64,000 bases of DNA from Betaproteobacteria bacterium. Lineage in GTDB: Bacteria > Pseudomonadota > Gammaproteobacteria > Burkholderiales > SG8-39. This document shows positions 9,517 through 19,505 of this stretch, one piece after another; position 1 is the first letter of the stretch; each line of letters starts with the position of its first letter. The stretch covers positions 1-64,000 of the forward strand of contig CANKMT010000006.1 in NCBI GenBank assembly GCA_947482825.1. Direction: 5' to 3'. Position numbers and translations under genes: made by a program. Below the pieces are notes generated by a model that searched no databases, was not told the DNA's origin, and worked only from the letters and a program-made list of their open reading frames with translations.

Positions 9517-10803
9517 TCAACCCATCACGAACTTCGGCAACCAGAGCGCGACTTCGGGTACCGCCATCAGGAGCACGATCAGAACGATCATCGCCCCCAC
9601 GAAAGGCAACGAGCCGCGAATCACCTCGTTGATCGAGCCGCGCCCGCGCATTCCCTGCACGACGTAGAGGTTGAGGCCGACCGGCGGAGTGATCAGCGCC
9701 GCCTCGATCAGGATGGTCAGCACGATTCCCCACCAGACCGGGTCCCAACCGAGCTTGAAAACGATCGGCGCAATGAACGGCGTGGTCAGGATCATCATGG
9801 AGATGGTCTCCATGAAACAGCCCAGGATCAGGTAGAAGACGATGATGAGGAGCATGGTGCCGATCTTGCCCAGGCCCAGGTTTTCGATGAGCTTGCCCAA
9901 GCCGTCGGTGAGGCCGATGGAGGCCAGCACGAAATTGAGGAACTGGGCGGCCATGATGATCAGCATGATCATGGCCGTGGTGCGCATGGTGCCTTCGGCA
10001 ACGCCGCGCAACATCACGAACGACACCCGGCGCTCGCTCGCCGCGAGGATGAGCGCCGCGATCACGCCGAGCGAGGCCGCTTCCGTGGGCGTCGCGATGC
10101 CGACGTAAATAGACCCGACGACGACCAGGAAAATGGCCAGCGGCGGCAGCAGCGCCGGCAGCGCCCGCAGGCGCCGCCCCCAGCTGGTCTCGATCGGCGT
10201 GCCGCCCTTGGCGCGATCGAGCAGGCACGCAACCAGCACGATGATCATAAAGAAGCCGGCGAGCATAAAGCCCGGCACGAACCCGGCGAGGTAGAGGCGC
10301 GGCACCGACGTGTTGGTGAGCAGTCCGTAGAGGATGAAATTGATCGACGGCGGAATCAGGATGCCCAGCGTCCCTCCGGCCGCAATGGTGCCGAGAAAGA
10401 GGGCCTCGTGGTAATTGTGTTTCCTGATCTCCGGGATCGCCACCGTGCCGATGGTCGCCGCGGTCGCCACGCTGGAACCTGAAGTCGCGGCGAACATCGC
10501 GCAGGTGCCGATATTGGCATGCATGAGTCCGCCGGGCAGCCAGGACAGCCACTGCGCGATGCCGTTATAGACCCGTTCCGCGATTCCCGAGCGAAGCAGG
10601 ATCTCGCCCAGCATCACGAACAGCGGTATTGCGATCAGGATGTACTCGCTCGACGCGTTCCAGATGATTTCGCCCATCGCCCGGTGCAGCGGCATCGAGG
10701 CGTAGAACTGGTTGAGCGCAAGGCCGAGCACGCCCATGACCGCGGCTACCGGCACACTCAGCGCGAGGAGGAAAATCAGCAGGAGCAGGGCGGTGGAGAG
10801 CAT
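9517..10803 (-). CDS. dctM: TRAP transporter large permease (DctM type)
   Basis: 428-residue, 12-TM channel subunit of a tripartite ATP-independent periplasmic transporter, importing an organic acid with a sodium gradient. Family phrases visible include GEIIWNASSEYILIAIPLFVMLGEIL, the glycine/serine-rich AATSGSSVATAATIGTVAIPE, GTLGILIPPSINFI and ALITPPVGLNLYVVQG. It is the last gene of a minus-strand operon dctP-dctQ-dctM, with only 3 bases between it and dctQ. Many members with this architecture carry mannitol/chloroaromatic-type or dicarboxylate substrates; the substrate here is not evident. Confidence 0.94.
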   Translation of the reverse strand: MLSTALLLLIFLLALSVPVAAVMGVLGLALNQFYASMPLHRAMGEIIWNASSEYILIAIPLFVMLGEILLRSGIAERVYNGIAQWLSWLPGGLMHANIGTCAMFAATSGSSVATAATIGTVAIPEIRKHNYHEALFLGTIAAGGTLGILIPPSINFILYGLLTNTSVPRLYLAGFVPGFMLAGFFMIIVLVACLLDRAKGGTPIETSWGRRLRALPALLPPLAIFLVVVGSIYVGIATPTEAASLGVIAALILAASERRVSFVMLRGVAEGTMRTTAMIMLIIMAAQFLNFVLASIGLTDGLGKLIENLGLGKIGTMLLIIVFYLILGCFMETISMMILTTPFIAPIVFKLGWDPVWWGIVLTILIEAALITPPVGLNLYVVQGMRGRGSINEVIRGSLPFVGAMIVLIVLLMAVPEVALWLPKFVMG

Positions 10804-10806
10804 CGG

Positions 10807-11442
10807 TCAGCGCTCGCTGGCGGCCTTTTTTGCGCCTAACCCGAGTCCCTGGAGTTCGTTCTCGATTTCCTCATCTTGCGTGGCGGCCCCGGCTATTGCA
10901 TAGGCCGCGGCGAAGTCCCCGTGCAGGAGCGCAAGCAGCGTGCGCAGGACCGAGAGCGCCAATGCGAAGGTAAACAGCGCAATGCCGCCGAACCACGGCA
11001 CCTGCGCCCAGGCCAGCGGAATCCGCAGCGGCGTATTGGAGCGGATCTGGTCGTTGATGCTGGTGATCGCCACATCCCAGGATCGCTCGGCAAGCGCGCC
11101 AACGAACACGAGAAGGGCCAGCATGGCGACCAGATCGAGGATCGCCCGCGTGCGCAGACCGAACCGGCCATAGAGCACATCGATCCGCACATGCCCACGC
11201 ATGACGAGCACATAGGTCATCGACCAGCTCGTGCCGACCGCGAAGAGGTAGGAGGAGATCTCGTCGGATCCGGAGAAGACGAAACTCCAGCCGAACAGGG
11301 CGCCCAGTCCCTTGCGCAGGACCACCTCGGCCGTGACGATGCCCGAGGCCACAAACAGCATCGCGCCGCCCAACCAGATAGCGATGAGCGCGATCGAGGC
11401 GACCGCCGCCCAGGCCCGGTCCAGGAGTCTGGTCGGATTCAC
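10807..11442 (-). CDS. dctQ: TRAP transporter small permease (DctQ type)
   Basis: 211-residue four-TM membrane protein. The family core reads VTAEVVLRKGLGALFGWSF, SDEISSYLFAVGTSWSMTYVLVMRGHVRIDVLYGRF, with a charged C-terminal tail (about residues 180-211) rich in Glu that is longer than usual. It bridges the large permease and the periplasmic receptor. Placed between dctP (gap 39 bases) and dctM (gap 3 bases) on the same strand. Confidence 0.92.
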   Translation of the reverse strand: MNPTRLLDRAWAAVASIALIAIWLGGAMLFVASGIVTAEVVLRKGLGALFGWSFVFSGSDEISSYLFAVGTSWSMTYVLVMRGHVRIDVLYGRFGLRTRAILDLVAMLALLVFVGALAERSWDVAITSINDQIRSNTPLRIPLAWAQVPWFGGIALFTFALALSVLRTLLALLHGDFAAAYAIAGAATQDEEIENELQGLGLGAKKAASER

Positions 11443-11481
11443 GAACCGGGCGCTGTCCAGCCGTTGGCTTCCGGCCGAATG

Positions 11482-12534
11482 TCAGTTGGCCTTGGCGGTG
11501 AGGTTGTATTTCTTGCCGACAAGTTCGTTCCACCTCGAGGCGCAGGCGTCGCCGCAGCGCTTGGCCCAGCGCGCAAGCACGACGTCATTGAGCGCCTTTT
11601 CGCGCGCCTTGAGATCGCTATCGGAGGGCTTGACCAGCTTCAGCTTGCCCACCGGCCCGACCGAGCAGGCGCCGGTGCCCGTGCTGCACGCCACGCCTTC
11701 CTCGGTCTCGGCCTCGATCACCTGCCAGGACTTGTTTTCGAGCGCCCGCATCTGCTTTTGCACGAACCCTTGGGTGTCTTTCGAAAGCCTGTTCCATACG
11801 CTGGCGTTCATCACCCAGATCCCGATCGTGTAACCGACCGGGAGGCGGAACAGGGTGTTCGTGACCTCGGTCCACTTGGCCTTGTAGCCGGGCATGGTGC
11901 CGGTGATGCCGCAGTCGACGACGCCTTTTTCCAGCGCGGGAACGACTTCCCCGAACGGAATGGTCACGCCGGCAGCGCCCACCGCGGTGGCGAAGTCGCC
12001 CTGCGAGGTGCCCTGCACGCGGATCTTCTTGCCCTTGAGATCACCGATGTTTTTGATGTCGCCCCTGCAGTAGAACACCTGCTCGGGGAACGGGAAGGTT
12101 CCGAGGATGATGGCGCCGTGCCGCTCGCTCATGACCTTCTGCATTTCAGGCAGCCAGGAGGTGACGATGTCGCGTCCCATCTTGAAGTCCCGCGCAACGC
12201 CGGCGATATCCGAAGCCTCGATGACTGCGCCGCCGTCTTCGATGTAGATCGGCAACGCGGCCGCGGCGTCATACACGCCCAGCTTCAGCAGGCGCAGCAA
12301 CTCGGTCCCTTTGAGGTTCACCTCGGTAATGGACTTGATGTTGCCTTTGAGGTTCCCGCCGGAAGCGCCGGGCAATTCGGTGACCCAGAAGGGCTGCTCG
12401 AGCTTTTGCCAGTTGGTGAGGAAGTTCCAGGTGCCGACGACATTGAACTCCTTCTTGTCCAGCGTCTGTGCGTGCGCGGCACCGCTCAGGGCGGCCATGC
12501 CCGCGATAAAGGCTGCAACGATCTGTGAACGCAT
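11482..12534 (-). CDS. dctP: TRAP transporter periplasmic substrate-binding protein (DctP type)
   Basis: Periplasmic receptor of the TRAP system. The start is ATG 12534, preceded by GGAGGG; a frame extension upstream is ignored because the signal peptide begins exactly here ([23 protein letters not shown]). The mature part is about 327 residues with the DctP phrases [22 protein letters not shown] and [18 protein letters not shown]. Arg in KIRVQ is the usual carboxylate-binding arginine of the family. The C-terminal part has four unusual cysteines (CSTGTGAC and CGDAC), suggesting disulfides. First gene of the operon, divergent from the flavoprotein stub at 12682. Confidence 0.92.
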   Translation of the reverse strand: MRSQIVAAFIAGMAALSGAAHAQTLDKKEFNVVGTWNFLTNWQKLEQPFWVTELPGASGGNLKGNIKSITEVNLKGTELLRLLKLGVYDAAAALPIYIEDGGAVIEASDIAGVARDFKMGRDIVTSWLPEMQKVMSERHGAIILGTFPFPEQVFYCRGDIKNIGDLKGKKIRVQGTSQGDFATAVGAAGVTIPFGEVVPALEKGVVDCGITGTMPGYKAKWTEVTNTLFRLPVGYTIGIWVMNASVWNRLSKDTQGFVQKQMRALENKSWQVIEAETEEGVACSTGTGACSVGPVGKLKLVKPSDSDLKAREKALNDVVLARWAKRCGDACASRWNELVGKKYNLTAKAN

Positions 12535-12681
12535 ACGACCCTCCTTGTTGTGTGCATTGTGCGGACGCAAGCACCGCGCCGAAACGAAAATCAATCATAG
12601 CAGACACTTGCCGGGGGCCGGCAAGCACGCCCCGGGCGATCCCCTTTCGATATATCGTGTCGCCTGCTGCCAGGATCGGAA

Positions 12682-12777
12682 ATGGATCGTTACGACGTCA
12701 TCGTCATCGGAGCGGGGGTCATCGGCTGCTCGGCGGCCTGCCACTTGGCCGCGCCGGGCGCCGGCGCGGTGTCCTGA
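12682..12777 (+). pseudogene. N-terminal stub of an FAD-dependent oxidoreductase (DAO type)
   Basis: Only 31 codons before [23 protein letters not shown], a perfect beta-alpha-beta FAD dinucleotide fold (GxGxxG) with the DAO-like continuation. Nothing resembling the remaining 350 or so residues follows; the hydantoinase start lies 8 bases downstream. It therefore looks like the 5' end of a sarcosine-oxidase/DadA-like gene fused by deletion to the leader of the next gene. It might still act as a short translated leader. Confidence 0.7.
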
Positions 12778-12784
12778 ACCGGGC

Positions 12785-15700
12785 ATGCTCGAGGGCCATT
12801 CGCGCTGGCAATTCTGGATCGACCGGGGGGGCACGTTCACGGATATCGTGGCAAGAAAGCCCGATGGGACGTTGCTTACCCACAAGCTTCTTTCCGAAGA
12901 CCCGGCTCAATACCGGGACGCAGCGGTCGCAGGCATTCGCCGGCTGCTTGGCCTGGAAAACCACGCCGCCATCCCGGATGAACTGGTCGAAGCGGTCAAG
13001 ATGGGGACGACGGTCGCCACCAACGCGCTGCTCGAACGCAAGGGGGAAAGAACCGCCCTCTTCATCACCCGCGGCTTTCGCGACGCGTTGCGCATCGGCT
13101 ACCAGAACCGCCCGCGGTTGTTCGACCTGAACATCGTCCTGCCCGAGCCGCTTTACGCCAAGGTCTTCGAGGTCGGCGAGCGGCTGGCCAACGACGGATC
13201 CGTGGTCGAGCCGCTCGACATGGCGGGAACGAGGAGAGACCTGCAGGCGGCTTTTGACGAGGGCTACCGGTCCGTCGCCATCGTCCTCATGCATGCCTAC
13301 AAGTATCCGCAGCACGAGCTCGCAATCGAGAAAGCGGCGACCGAGATCGGGTTCGGCCAGATATCGGTATCGCACAGGATCAGCACATTGATGAAGCTGA
13401 TCCCGCGCGGCGACACCACGGTGGTCGACGCCTATTTGTCGCCGATCCTGCGCCGTTACGTCGATCAGGTCGCCGGCGCCATGCCGGACGTGCGCCTGAT
13501 GTTCATGCAATCGAACGGCGGACTGACCGAAGCGCACCGCTTCCAGGGCAAGGACGCGATCCTGTCCGGACCGGCCGCAGGCGTTGTAGGGATGGCGCGC
13601 ACGGCCCGCCTGGCAGGGTTCGGCCGGGTCATCGGCTTCGATATGGGCGGAACTTCGACTGACGTGTCGCACTATTCGGGCGAATATGAGCGCGAGTTCG
13701 AAACGCAAGTCGCCGGCATACGCATGCGCGCGCCGATGATGAGCATCCATACCGTTGCGGCCGGCGGCGGATCCATCCTGCGCTTCGACGGAAGCCGCCT
13801 GCGTGTCGGCCCCGAATCGGCCGGCGCGCACCCCGGCCCGGCCTGTTACCGCCACGGCGGTCCGCTCACCGTCACCGATTGCAATGTGCTCCTTGGGAAG
13901 ATCCAGCCGGAGTACTTCCCGAGGGTGTTCGGGCCAAACGCCGACGCGCCCCTTGATGCGACGGTCGTCCGCGAGCGTTTCAACGCGCTTGCCGACGAGA
14001 TTGGCCTGGCGACCGGGAGGCGACCCGCGCCCGAAGAGGTGGCGGAGGGGTTCATCGAGATTGCGGTCGGCAACATGGCCAACGCGATCAAGCACATTTC
14101 GGTCGCGCGCGGCCATGACGTCACCGAATACGTGCTGAACACGTTTGGCGGCGCGGGCGGGCAGCATGCCTGCCTGGTCGCCGACCAGCTCGGCATGACA
14201 CGCATCTTCCTGCACCCGTTCGCCGGCGTGCTTTCGGCCTACGGAATCGGCCTGGCCGAGGTCACGGCGATGCGCGAGCAGTCGGTGGAGCTCGTCCTCG
14301 ACGACGAGGCCCTGCCGGCGCTGGAAAAAACCCTCGCCCGGCTTGAACGGGACGGCCGTGCCGAACTGGCCGGCCAGAACGTCGCACCAGACCGGATCAC
14401 CGTCGTGCGGCACCTCCACCTGCGCTATGACGGCACGGACACGTTCCTTCCGGTGCGGTTCGGCAACTGCGCCTCGATGTTGCAGGAGTTCGAAGCCACT
14501 TACAAAAAGCGTTTCTCGTTCCTGATGCCGGGACGCAGAATCATCGCGGGCAGCGTCGCCGTCGAAGTCACGGGGGCGTCGGACTCCACCGGCGCCCCGG
14601 AAGCACGCCTGCCGCCGCGGACGCTCGCATTGCAGCCGGCCGATACGGTGAGCCTGTTCAGCGGCCTGCGCGCGCATGAGGCACCGGTCTACCTGCGCGA
14701 GGAGATGCGGCCGGGCGATGCGGTCGATGGACCCGCAATCATTGCGGAACGGAACTCGACGACCGTCATCGAGCCGGGTTGGCGGGCGCAGATCACGCCC
14801 ACGAACGACATGCTGATGACGCGGACGCAAGCATTGCCCGAGCGGCGCGCCATCGGCACCAGCGTCGATCCGGTCAGGCTGGAGGTGTTCAACAACCTTT
14901 ACATGTCGATCGCCGAGCAGATGGGCCTGCGGCTGCAGCAGACAGCGTACTCGGTCAACATCAAGGAGCGCCTCGATTTCTCGTGCGCGATCTTCGACCG
15001 CGAGGGCGACCTCGTGGCCAACGCGCCGCATATCCCGGTGCACCTGGGTTCGATGGGCGAGAGCATCAAGACCGTGATCCGCGAGAACGCGGGCCGCATG
15101 CAGGCGGGCGATGTGTACGTCATCAACGACCCCTACCACGGCGGCACGCACCTGCCGGACATCACGGTGATCACGCCCGTGTTCGCCGAAGAGGGCGGGG
15201 AGATCATTTTCTACGTCGGCTCGCGCGGCCATCACGCCGACATCGGCGGTATCACCCCGGGCTCGATGCCGCCGAATTCCACTTCGGTGCTGGAGGAAGG
15301 CACGCTGTTCGACAACTGGAAGCTGGTGGAAGCGGGGCGCTTGCGCGAGCGGGAAACGCTCGCCGAACTTTCCCGCGGCCCGTACCCGGCCCGCAACCCG
15401 CAACTGAACATGGCCGACCTGCGGGCGCAGGTCGCGGCCAACGAGAAGGGCGTGCAGGAACTGCGCAGGATCGCCCGCACCTACGGGCTTGACCAGGTGC
15501 ATGCGTACGCAAGGCACGTCCAGGACAACGGCGAAGAGGCCGTGCGCCGTGTCATCACCGCACTGGAGGATGGCGCGTTCAGCCTCGAGACCGACAACGG
15601 CGCGCTGATCCGCGTGAAAATCAGCGTCGACCGCGCCGAGCGCAGCGCGACGATCGACTTCACCGGCACTTCGGCGCAGATGGGCAACAATTTCAATGCG

Positions 15701-16396
15701 CCCTCGGCCATCTGCATGGCCGCCGTGTTGTACGTATTCCGCACGCTGGTCGGCGACGAGATCCCGCTAAACGCCGGATGCCTCAAGCCGCTGAAAGTCG
15801 TCATCCCGGAAGGTTCGCTCCTCAATCCCCGCTATCCCGCAGCGGTCGTCGCAGGCAATGTCGAGACCTCGCAGTGCATCACCAACGCGCTGTACGGCGC
15901 GCTCGGGGTGCTGGGTTCGTCGCAATGCACGATGAACACCCTGTCGTTCGGCAACGCGAAATACCAGTACCTGGAGACGATTGCCGGCGGATGCGGGGCG
16001 GGTCCGGATGCCAACGGCGCGGACCTGGTCCACTCGAACATGACGAATTCGAGGACCACCGACCCCGAGGTCCTCGAGTTTCGCTATCCGGTGCTGCTGG
16101 AAGGTTACGAGTTGCGCCCGGGCAGCGGCGGCCGGGGCGCGCATCGCGGCGGCAATGGCGGCACGCGGCGGTTGCGTTTCCTCGAGCCGATGACCGTTTC
16201 CATCCTGTCGAACAACCGGCGCATCGCGCCGTTCGGCATGGCGGGCGGGGAGCCGGGCAAGACCGGCGTGAACTGGGTGCAGCGGAGCGACGGGCGGATC
16301 GAGCAACTCGGCGGTTGCGCAACGATCGAAGTCGCAGCACAGGATGTCATCGTGATCGAGACGCCGGGCGGGGGAGGGTACGGGACGCCTGCGTGA
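12785..16396 (+). CDS. Fused hydantoinase A/B (5-oxoprolinase-like) protein
   Basis: 1203 residues, the size of OPLAH-type fusions. Residues 1 to about 690 are the HyuA part: [10 protein letters not shown] near residues 13-22 and a second ATPase-like motif [12 protein letters not shown] near 285, with [12 protein letters not shown] near 455. Residues about 694-1203 are the HyuB part, starting [20 protein letters not shown] and including [13 protein letters not shown] and [17 protein letters not shown] (metal-site region). The family hydrolyses cyclic amides (5-oxoproline, hydantoins) with ATP, or carboxylates ketones. ATG 12785 chosen because it begins the HyuA fold; the frame is open upstream only as antisense to dctP. 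Neighbouring Bug and ring-cleavage genes suggest a catabolic role. Confidence 0.9.
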   Translation: MLEGHSRWQFWIDRGGTFTDIVARKPDGTLLTHKLLSEDPAQYRDAAVAGIRRLLGLENHAAIPDELVEAVKMGTTVATNALLERKGERTALFITRGFRDALRIGYQNRPRLFDLNIVLPEPLYAKVFEVGERLANDGSVVEPLDMAGTRRDLQAAFDEGYRSVAIVLMHAYKYPQHELAIEKAATEIGFGQISVSHRISTLMKLIPRGDTTVVDAYLSPILRRYVDQVAGAMPDVRLMFMQSNGGLTEAHRFQGKDAILSGPAAGVVGMARTARLAGFGRVIGFDMGGTSTDVSHYSGEYEREFETQVAGIRMRAPMMSIHTVAAGGGSILRFDGSRLRVGPESAGAHPGPACYRHGGPLTVTDCNVLLGKIQPEYFPRVFGPNADAPLDATVVRERFNALADEIGLATGRRPAPEEVAEGFIEIAVGNMANAIKHISVARGHDVTEYVLNTFGGAGGQHACLVADQLGMTRIFLHPFAGVLSAYGIGLAEVTAMREQSVELVLDDEALPALEKTLARLERDGRAELAGQNVAPDRITVVRHLHLRYDGTDTFLPVRFGNCASMLQEFEATYKKRFSFLMPGRRIIAGSVAVEVTGASDSTGAPEARLPPRTLALQPADTVSLFSGLRAHEAPVYLREEMRPGDAVDGPAIIAERNSTTVIEPGWRAQITPTNDMLMTRTQALPERRAIGTSVDPVRLEVFNNLYMSIAEQMGLRLQQTAYSVNIKERLDFSCAIFDREGDLVANAPHIPVHLGSMGESIKTVIRENAGRMQAGDVYVINDPYHGGTHLPDITVITPVFAEEGGEIIFYVGSRGHHADIGGITPGSMPPNSTSVLEEGTLFDNWKLVEAGRLRERETLAELSRGPYPARNPQLNMADLRAQVAANEKGVQELRRIARTYGLDQVHAYARHVQDNGEEAVRRVITALEDGAFSLETDNGALIRVKISVDRAERSATIDFTGTSAQMGNNFNAPSAICMAAVLYVFRTLVGDEIPLNAGCLKPLKVVIPEGSLLNPRYPAAVVAGNVETSQCITNALYGALGVLGSSQCTMNTLSFGNAKYQYLETIAGGCGAGPDANGADLVHSNMTNSRTTDPEVLEFRYPVLLEGYELRPGSGGRGAHRGGNGGTRRLRFLEPMTVSILSNNRRIAPFGMAGGEPGKTGVNWVQRSDGRIEQLGGCATIEVAAQDVIVIETPGGGGYGTPA

Positions 16397-16430
16397 GCGC
16401 CTTCAGGAAGCGCTCTTTCGCCAACCGACG

Positions 16431-16492
16431 ATGGCAGCATTTTGGCTGGTGAATCAATAACGGCGCGGGCCTTCGCCAAAAAATGGCAGCAT
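16431..16492 (+). repeat. Dispersed 62-bp repeat, copy A
   Basis: ATGGCAGCATT occurs at 16431 and again 52 bases later at 16483. Between them lie TTGGCTGG and a CGGCGCGGGCCTTCG segment that match the other copies. It begins 34 bases after the hyuAB stop. Same orientation as copies at 20803, 32888, 36902 and 43844. Confidence 0.85.
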
Positions 16493-16620
16493 TGGCGGCC
16501 CGTTGCCGGAACCGCGCGAGGTCCTTGGGCTTGGCGCGGCGGCCACCGAAATTTCGAAACACCCTCGCATTTCCGGTCGCAAGCTGGAAGACTCCGGCTT
16601 CGGGATTCTCGGAGGGTGCC

Positions 16621-17607
16621 ATGGAACATGGAAAAGTAGCGTTGCGCATCCTGCGCTATGCAGTCGCGACGATTGCGCTGTGCGTTTGCGCCACGGCCTT
16701 CAGCCAGCCCTGGCCCGGCACCAAGCCCATCCGCATCGTCAACGTCTTCTCTTCCGGCGGCCCGGGCGACATTCTCGGGCGTTCGCTTGCGGCCAAGATG
16801 GCCGACACGCTCGGGACTTCGGTCATCGTCGAAAGCAAGCCCGGCGCAGGCGGCGCGATCGCCACCTCGTTCGTCGCCAAGTCCGCGCCGGACGGCTACA
16901 CGATTCTTCTTTCCCACCTCGGTTCGCATGCCATCGTCCCGGGAATGAGAAAGGACACGGGGTACGACCCGGTCAAGGACTTCGAAGCCATCTCCCAGGT
17001 CTCGCTCGGCCCCACGCTGCTGGTCGTGCGCAACGACATCCCGGTCAAGAGCGTCAGGGAACTCATCGAGTACGCCAAGGCCAACCCGGGGAAGCTCTCT
17101 TACGGCTCGGTCGGCGTCGGAAGCACGACGCATCTGGCCGGTGAAATGTTGTCGATGATGGGCGGGATCGACATGGTTCACATCCCGTACAAAGGCGGCC
17201 CGGAAATCCTCAACGACCTGCTGGGCGGACGCCTTTCGATGGCCTTCATCGGCATTTCCGGCGTGTTGAGTTTCGCCGAGCAAGGGCGGGTCCGTGCGCT
17301 GGGCGTGAGCACGATCAGGCGATCGGTGAACACGCCGCATATTCCCGCCGTCAGCGAGACGCTTCCGGGATACGACCTGAACTCCTGGTATGGGCTCGCC
17401 GCGCCGGCAGGCACGCCACGGCCCATAGTGCTGCGTCTGAACCAGGCGGTGAACGACGCGCTCAAGCAACCCGACGTCATCGATGTCATGAAGAAAGGCG
17501 GGATCGATCCCAACGGCACGACGCCGGAAGAGTCGGCGCAGTTCGTCAAGGCCGAGGTCGAGAAGTGGGCGAAGGTCGTCCGGGACCTCAAGCTCGCGAC
17601 CAACTGA
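16621..17607 (+). CDS. Bug/TctC family tripartite tricarboxylate transporter receptor
   Basis: 328-residue periplasmic binding protein. Signal peptide residues 1-29 (ends ATAFSQ-PW). Family motifs: PIRIVNVFSSGGPGDILGR (carboxylate-binding loop), VIVESKPGAGGAIA, FVAKSAPDGYTILL, ANPGKLSYGSVGVGS and HIPYKGGPEILNDLLGG. No TctA/TctB membrane partner lies in the window, as is normal for the expanded Bug family of betaproteobacteria. It heads the cluster with the hydrolase, NicX-like and Rieske genes (next start 8 bases downstream) and so may bind the pathway substrate. Confidence 0.92.
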   Translation: MEHGKVALRILRYAVATIALCVCATAFSQPWPGTKPIRIVNVFSSGGPGDILGRSLAAKMADTLGTSVIVESKPGAGGAIATSFVAKSAPDGYTILLSHLGSHAIVPGMRKDTGYDPVKDFEAISQVSLGPTLLVVRNDIPVKSVRELIEYAKANPGKLSYGSVGVGSTTHLAGEMLSMMGGIDMVHIPYKGGPEILNDLLGGRLSMAFIGISGVLSFAEQGRVRALGVSTIRRSVNTPHIPAVSETLPGYDLNSWYGLAAPAGTPRPIVLRLNQAVNDALKQPDVIDVMKKGGIDPNGTTPEESAQFVKAEVEKWAKVVRDLKLATN

Positions 17608-17615
17608 TCGCAGAC

Positions 17616-18419
17616 GTGGACGCATTTGCGCGAACTTCAGTCGAAACGAAATGGGGGCCGGTGTCCGTCCGCCAGCGGGGCGCAACGGGCAAGTGCCTGT
17701 TCCTCCTGCACGGGATCGGCGGCAATTCGGGCGGCTGGAGAAAGCAGCACGAAGCCTTCTCGAGCCGATTCCGCGTAGTCGCATGGGATGCGCCGGGCTA
17801 CGGCGAGTCGTTCGATTTCGCCGCCGAAGCCCCTAACCTCGAGGACTACGCCGATGCATTCGTTGCGACGCTCGAGGGTCTTGGCGTCGATAGGGCCGAT
17901 GTTGTCGGTCACTCGCTCGGCGGGCTGATCGCCGCCTGTGCCGCGGCGAAGTACCCGGAACGCATCGATCGCCTCGTACTCACGGCCTGTTCGTCCGGAC
18001 ATGCGACTTACGACGAGGAAAAAAGGCAGTCGATCCTGCGCACGCGCCTCGACGCGTTCTCCACCGGGAGTCCGACCGCCTATGCGCGCACGCGCGTGAA
18101 GAACGTGCTTTCCCCCGCGCCGTCTGCCGAGGTCTTCGAGGAGGCCGTGAGCGTCATGGCGCAGATCAGGCAACCCGGATTTCCGCAGGCCACTCGCATG
18201 GTGAGCGCATCGGACATCTTTCCGTACCTCGCGCGGATCAAGGCGCCAACGAGGGTGATCTGCGGCACCGCCGACCAGGTGACGCCGCCGGCGCTGAACA
18301 GGAAGATCGCCGAATCCATCCCCGGGGCCGATTTCGTTTCGATCGAAGGCGCGGGGCATTGGCTGTTCCTCGAATACCCCGAACAGTTCAACAACGCAGT
18401 CCTGCAGTTCGTCACCTAG
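17616..18419 (+). CDS. Alpha/beta hydrolase, candidate NicD-like (N-formylmaleamate deformylase) role
   Basis: 267-residue alpha/beta-hydrolase fold protein. Oxyanion region LLHGIGGNSGGW, nucleophile elbow VVGHSLGG, acid in CGTADQVTP and His in GAGHW are all present, so it should be active. GTG 17616 was chosen because it lies just after the Bug stop; a longer frame would overlap the Bug gene. Ten bases separate it from the NicX-like dioxygenase. In aerobic nicotinate degradation NicD, an alpha/beta hydrolase, deformylates the product of NicX, so the position makes that role attractive; this is inference from context, since the family as a whole is broad. Confidence 0.85.
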   Translation: MDAFARTSVETKWGPVSVRQRGATGKCLFLLHGIGGNSGGWRKQHEAFSSRFRVVAWDAPGYGESFDFAAEAPNLEDYADAFVATLEGLGVDRADVVGHSLGGLIAACAAAKYPERIDRLVLTACSSGHATYDEEKRQSILRTRLDAFSTGSPTAYARTRVKNVLSPAPSAEVFEEAVSVMAQIRQPGFPQATRMVSASDIFPYLARIKAPTRVICGTADQVTPPALNRKIAESIPGADFVSIEGAGHWLFLEYPEQFNNAVLQFVT

Positions 18420-18429
18420 GAGAAAAGTC

Positions 18430-19488
18430 ATGGCTGGACAGGCGATCAACCCGGCAAGCGTGCCCGCCCTTTTTCGCAAGCAGTTCGAGCTCTGCAAGGT
18501 CAAGGCGGGCGAGACCGTCATCCTGCTGACCGACTTCAACACGCGCCGCGACTACGTCTTGGCCTGTTTCGCAGCCGTCGAAGAACTAGGGGCAAATGCC
18601 TACGAGATCGGGGTCAGCCGCTCGCCCGACTGGCTGCGCATCGGAGTCGACGTGGTGGGCGAAGCGAAAGGCATGAAGGATGCGCTGGTCCAGGGCGACC
18701 TGATCGTGGCTTTTCATCCGCCCAATTTCTCCAACTGGCAAAAGCAGGTGAGGGCGGCGGGCGCCCGCGTGTTGTCGATCGCCGACTCACCCGATGTGCT
18801 GGCAAGGCTCATCTCGCCGCCGGGCCTCAAGTCCGCGGTGCTCCATGCCGCGGAACGCTGGGGCAATACCCGCGAGATCCGACTGCTGAGCGATGCGGGA
18901 ACGGACCTGCGCTGGACGCGCGGGGAATTCAAGGTCAAGGCGCAGTACGGCTATTCCGAAGAGCGGGGCCGCTTCGATGCCTGGGGCGCCGGCCACATCA
19001 CGAACTTCCCGGACGAAGGCTCGGCCAACGGAACCGTGGTCCTGCAACCGGGCGACCTGTGGATCCTGCCTTACATCCGCGCGATCGAGAACACGGTGAC
19101 GCTGGAGGTCAAGGACGGATTCATTCGCAGCGTCAAGGGCGGGCTGGATGCCATGGCATTCCGGCACTGGCTCGACAGCAACAAGCGCTCCGAAGACGAC
19201 CTCGACCCCTATGCGGTTTCGCACCTGGGTTTCGGCCTGCATCCGAATGCACGCTGGGACCAGATCATGCGCCACGGGAACAATTACGAGGAGCTGCACA
19301 TTTCCGCGCGTTCGTTCGCCGGGAATTTCCTCTTCTCGACCGGCCCGAACACCGACATGGGCGGCAAGCGCGACACGAAGGGCCACATCGACATGCCGAT
19401 GTGCGAATGCACCGTGCTGCTCGACGGCAACAAGGTGCTGGAGAAAGGCCGCTTTGTGGACTCGAAAATGATCGCGGCCGCGGCCTGA
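18430..19488 (+). CDS. NicX-like 2,5-dihydroxypyridine 5,6-dioxygenase family protein
   Basis: 352 residues, the length of NicX from Pseudomonas putida, and clearly the same family. The iron ligands known for NicX (H265, H318, D320) correspond to H265 in VSHLGFG and to H319 and D321 in GHIDMPM; the block SFAGNFLFSTGPNTDMGGK is nearly the same as NicX. The family descends from M29 aminopeptidases but opens the pyridine ring of 2,5-dihydroxypyridine to N-formylmaleamate with O2 and Fe(II). A ribosome site AGGAG precedes ATG 18430. Flanked by a hydrolase and a Rieske oxygenase. The exact ring substrate may differ from dihydroxypyridine. Confidence 0.87.
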   Translation: MAGQAINPASVPALFRKQFELCKVKAGETVILLTDFNTRRDYVLACFAAVEELGANAYEIGVSRSPDWLRIGVDVVGEAKGMKDALVQGDLIVAFHPPNFSNWQKQVRAAGARVLSIADSPDVLARLISPPGLKSAVLHAAERWGNTREIRLLSDAGTDLRWTRGEFKVKAQYGYSEERGRFDAWGAGHITNFPDEGSANGTVVLQPGDLWILPYIRAIENTVTLEVKDGFIRSVKGGLDAMAFRHWLDSNKRSEDDLDPYAVSHLGFGLHPNARWDQIMRHGNNYEELHISARSFAGNFLFSTGPNTDMGGKRDTKGHIDMPMCECTVLLDGNKVLEKGRFVDSKMIAAAA

Positions 19489-19505
19489 GCCGAAAGAGGT
19501 CCGTG

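Noticed and set aside
10876..12528. 550-codon plus-strand frame over the TRAP dctQ and dctP genes
   Set aside because: Shadow frame; no start context or recognisable domain, while the TRAP subunits are complete on the minus strand.
12719..15517. Long open frame on the minus strand across hyuAB (932 codons)
   Set aside because: It is the antisense shadow of a GC-rich gene; composition is His/Arg/Asp-rich with no motif, and hyuAB is clearly coded on the plus strand.
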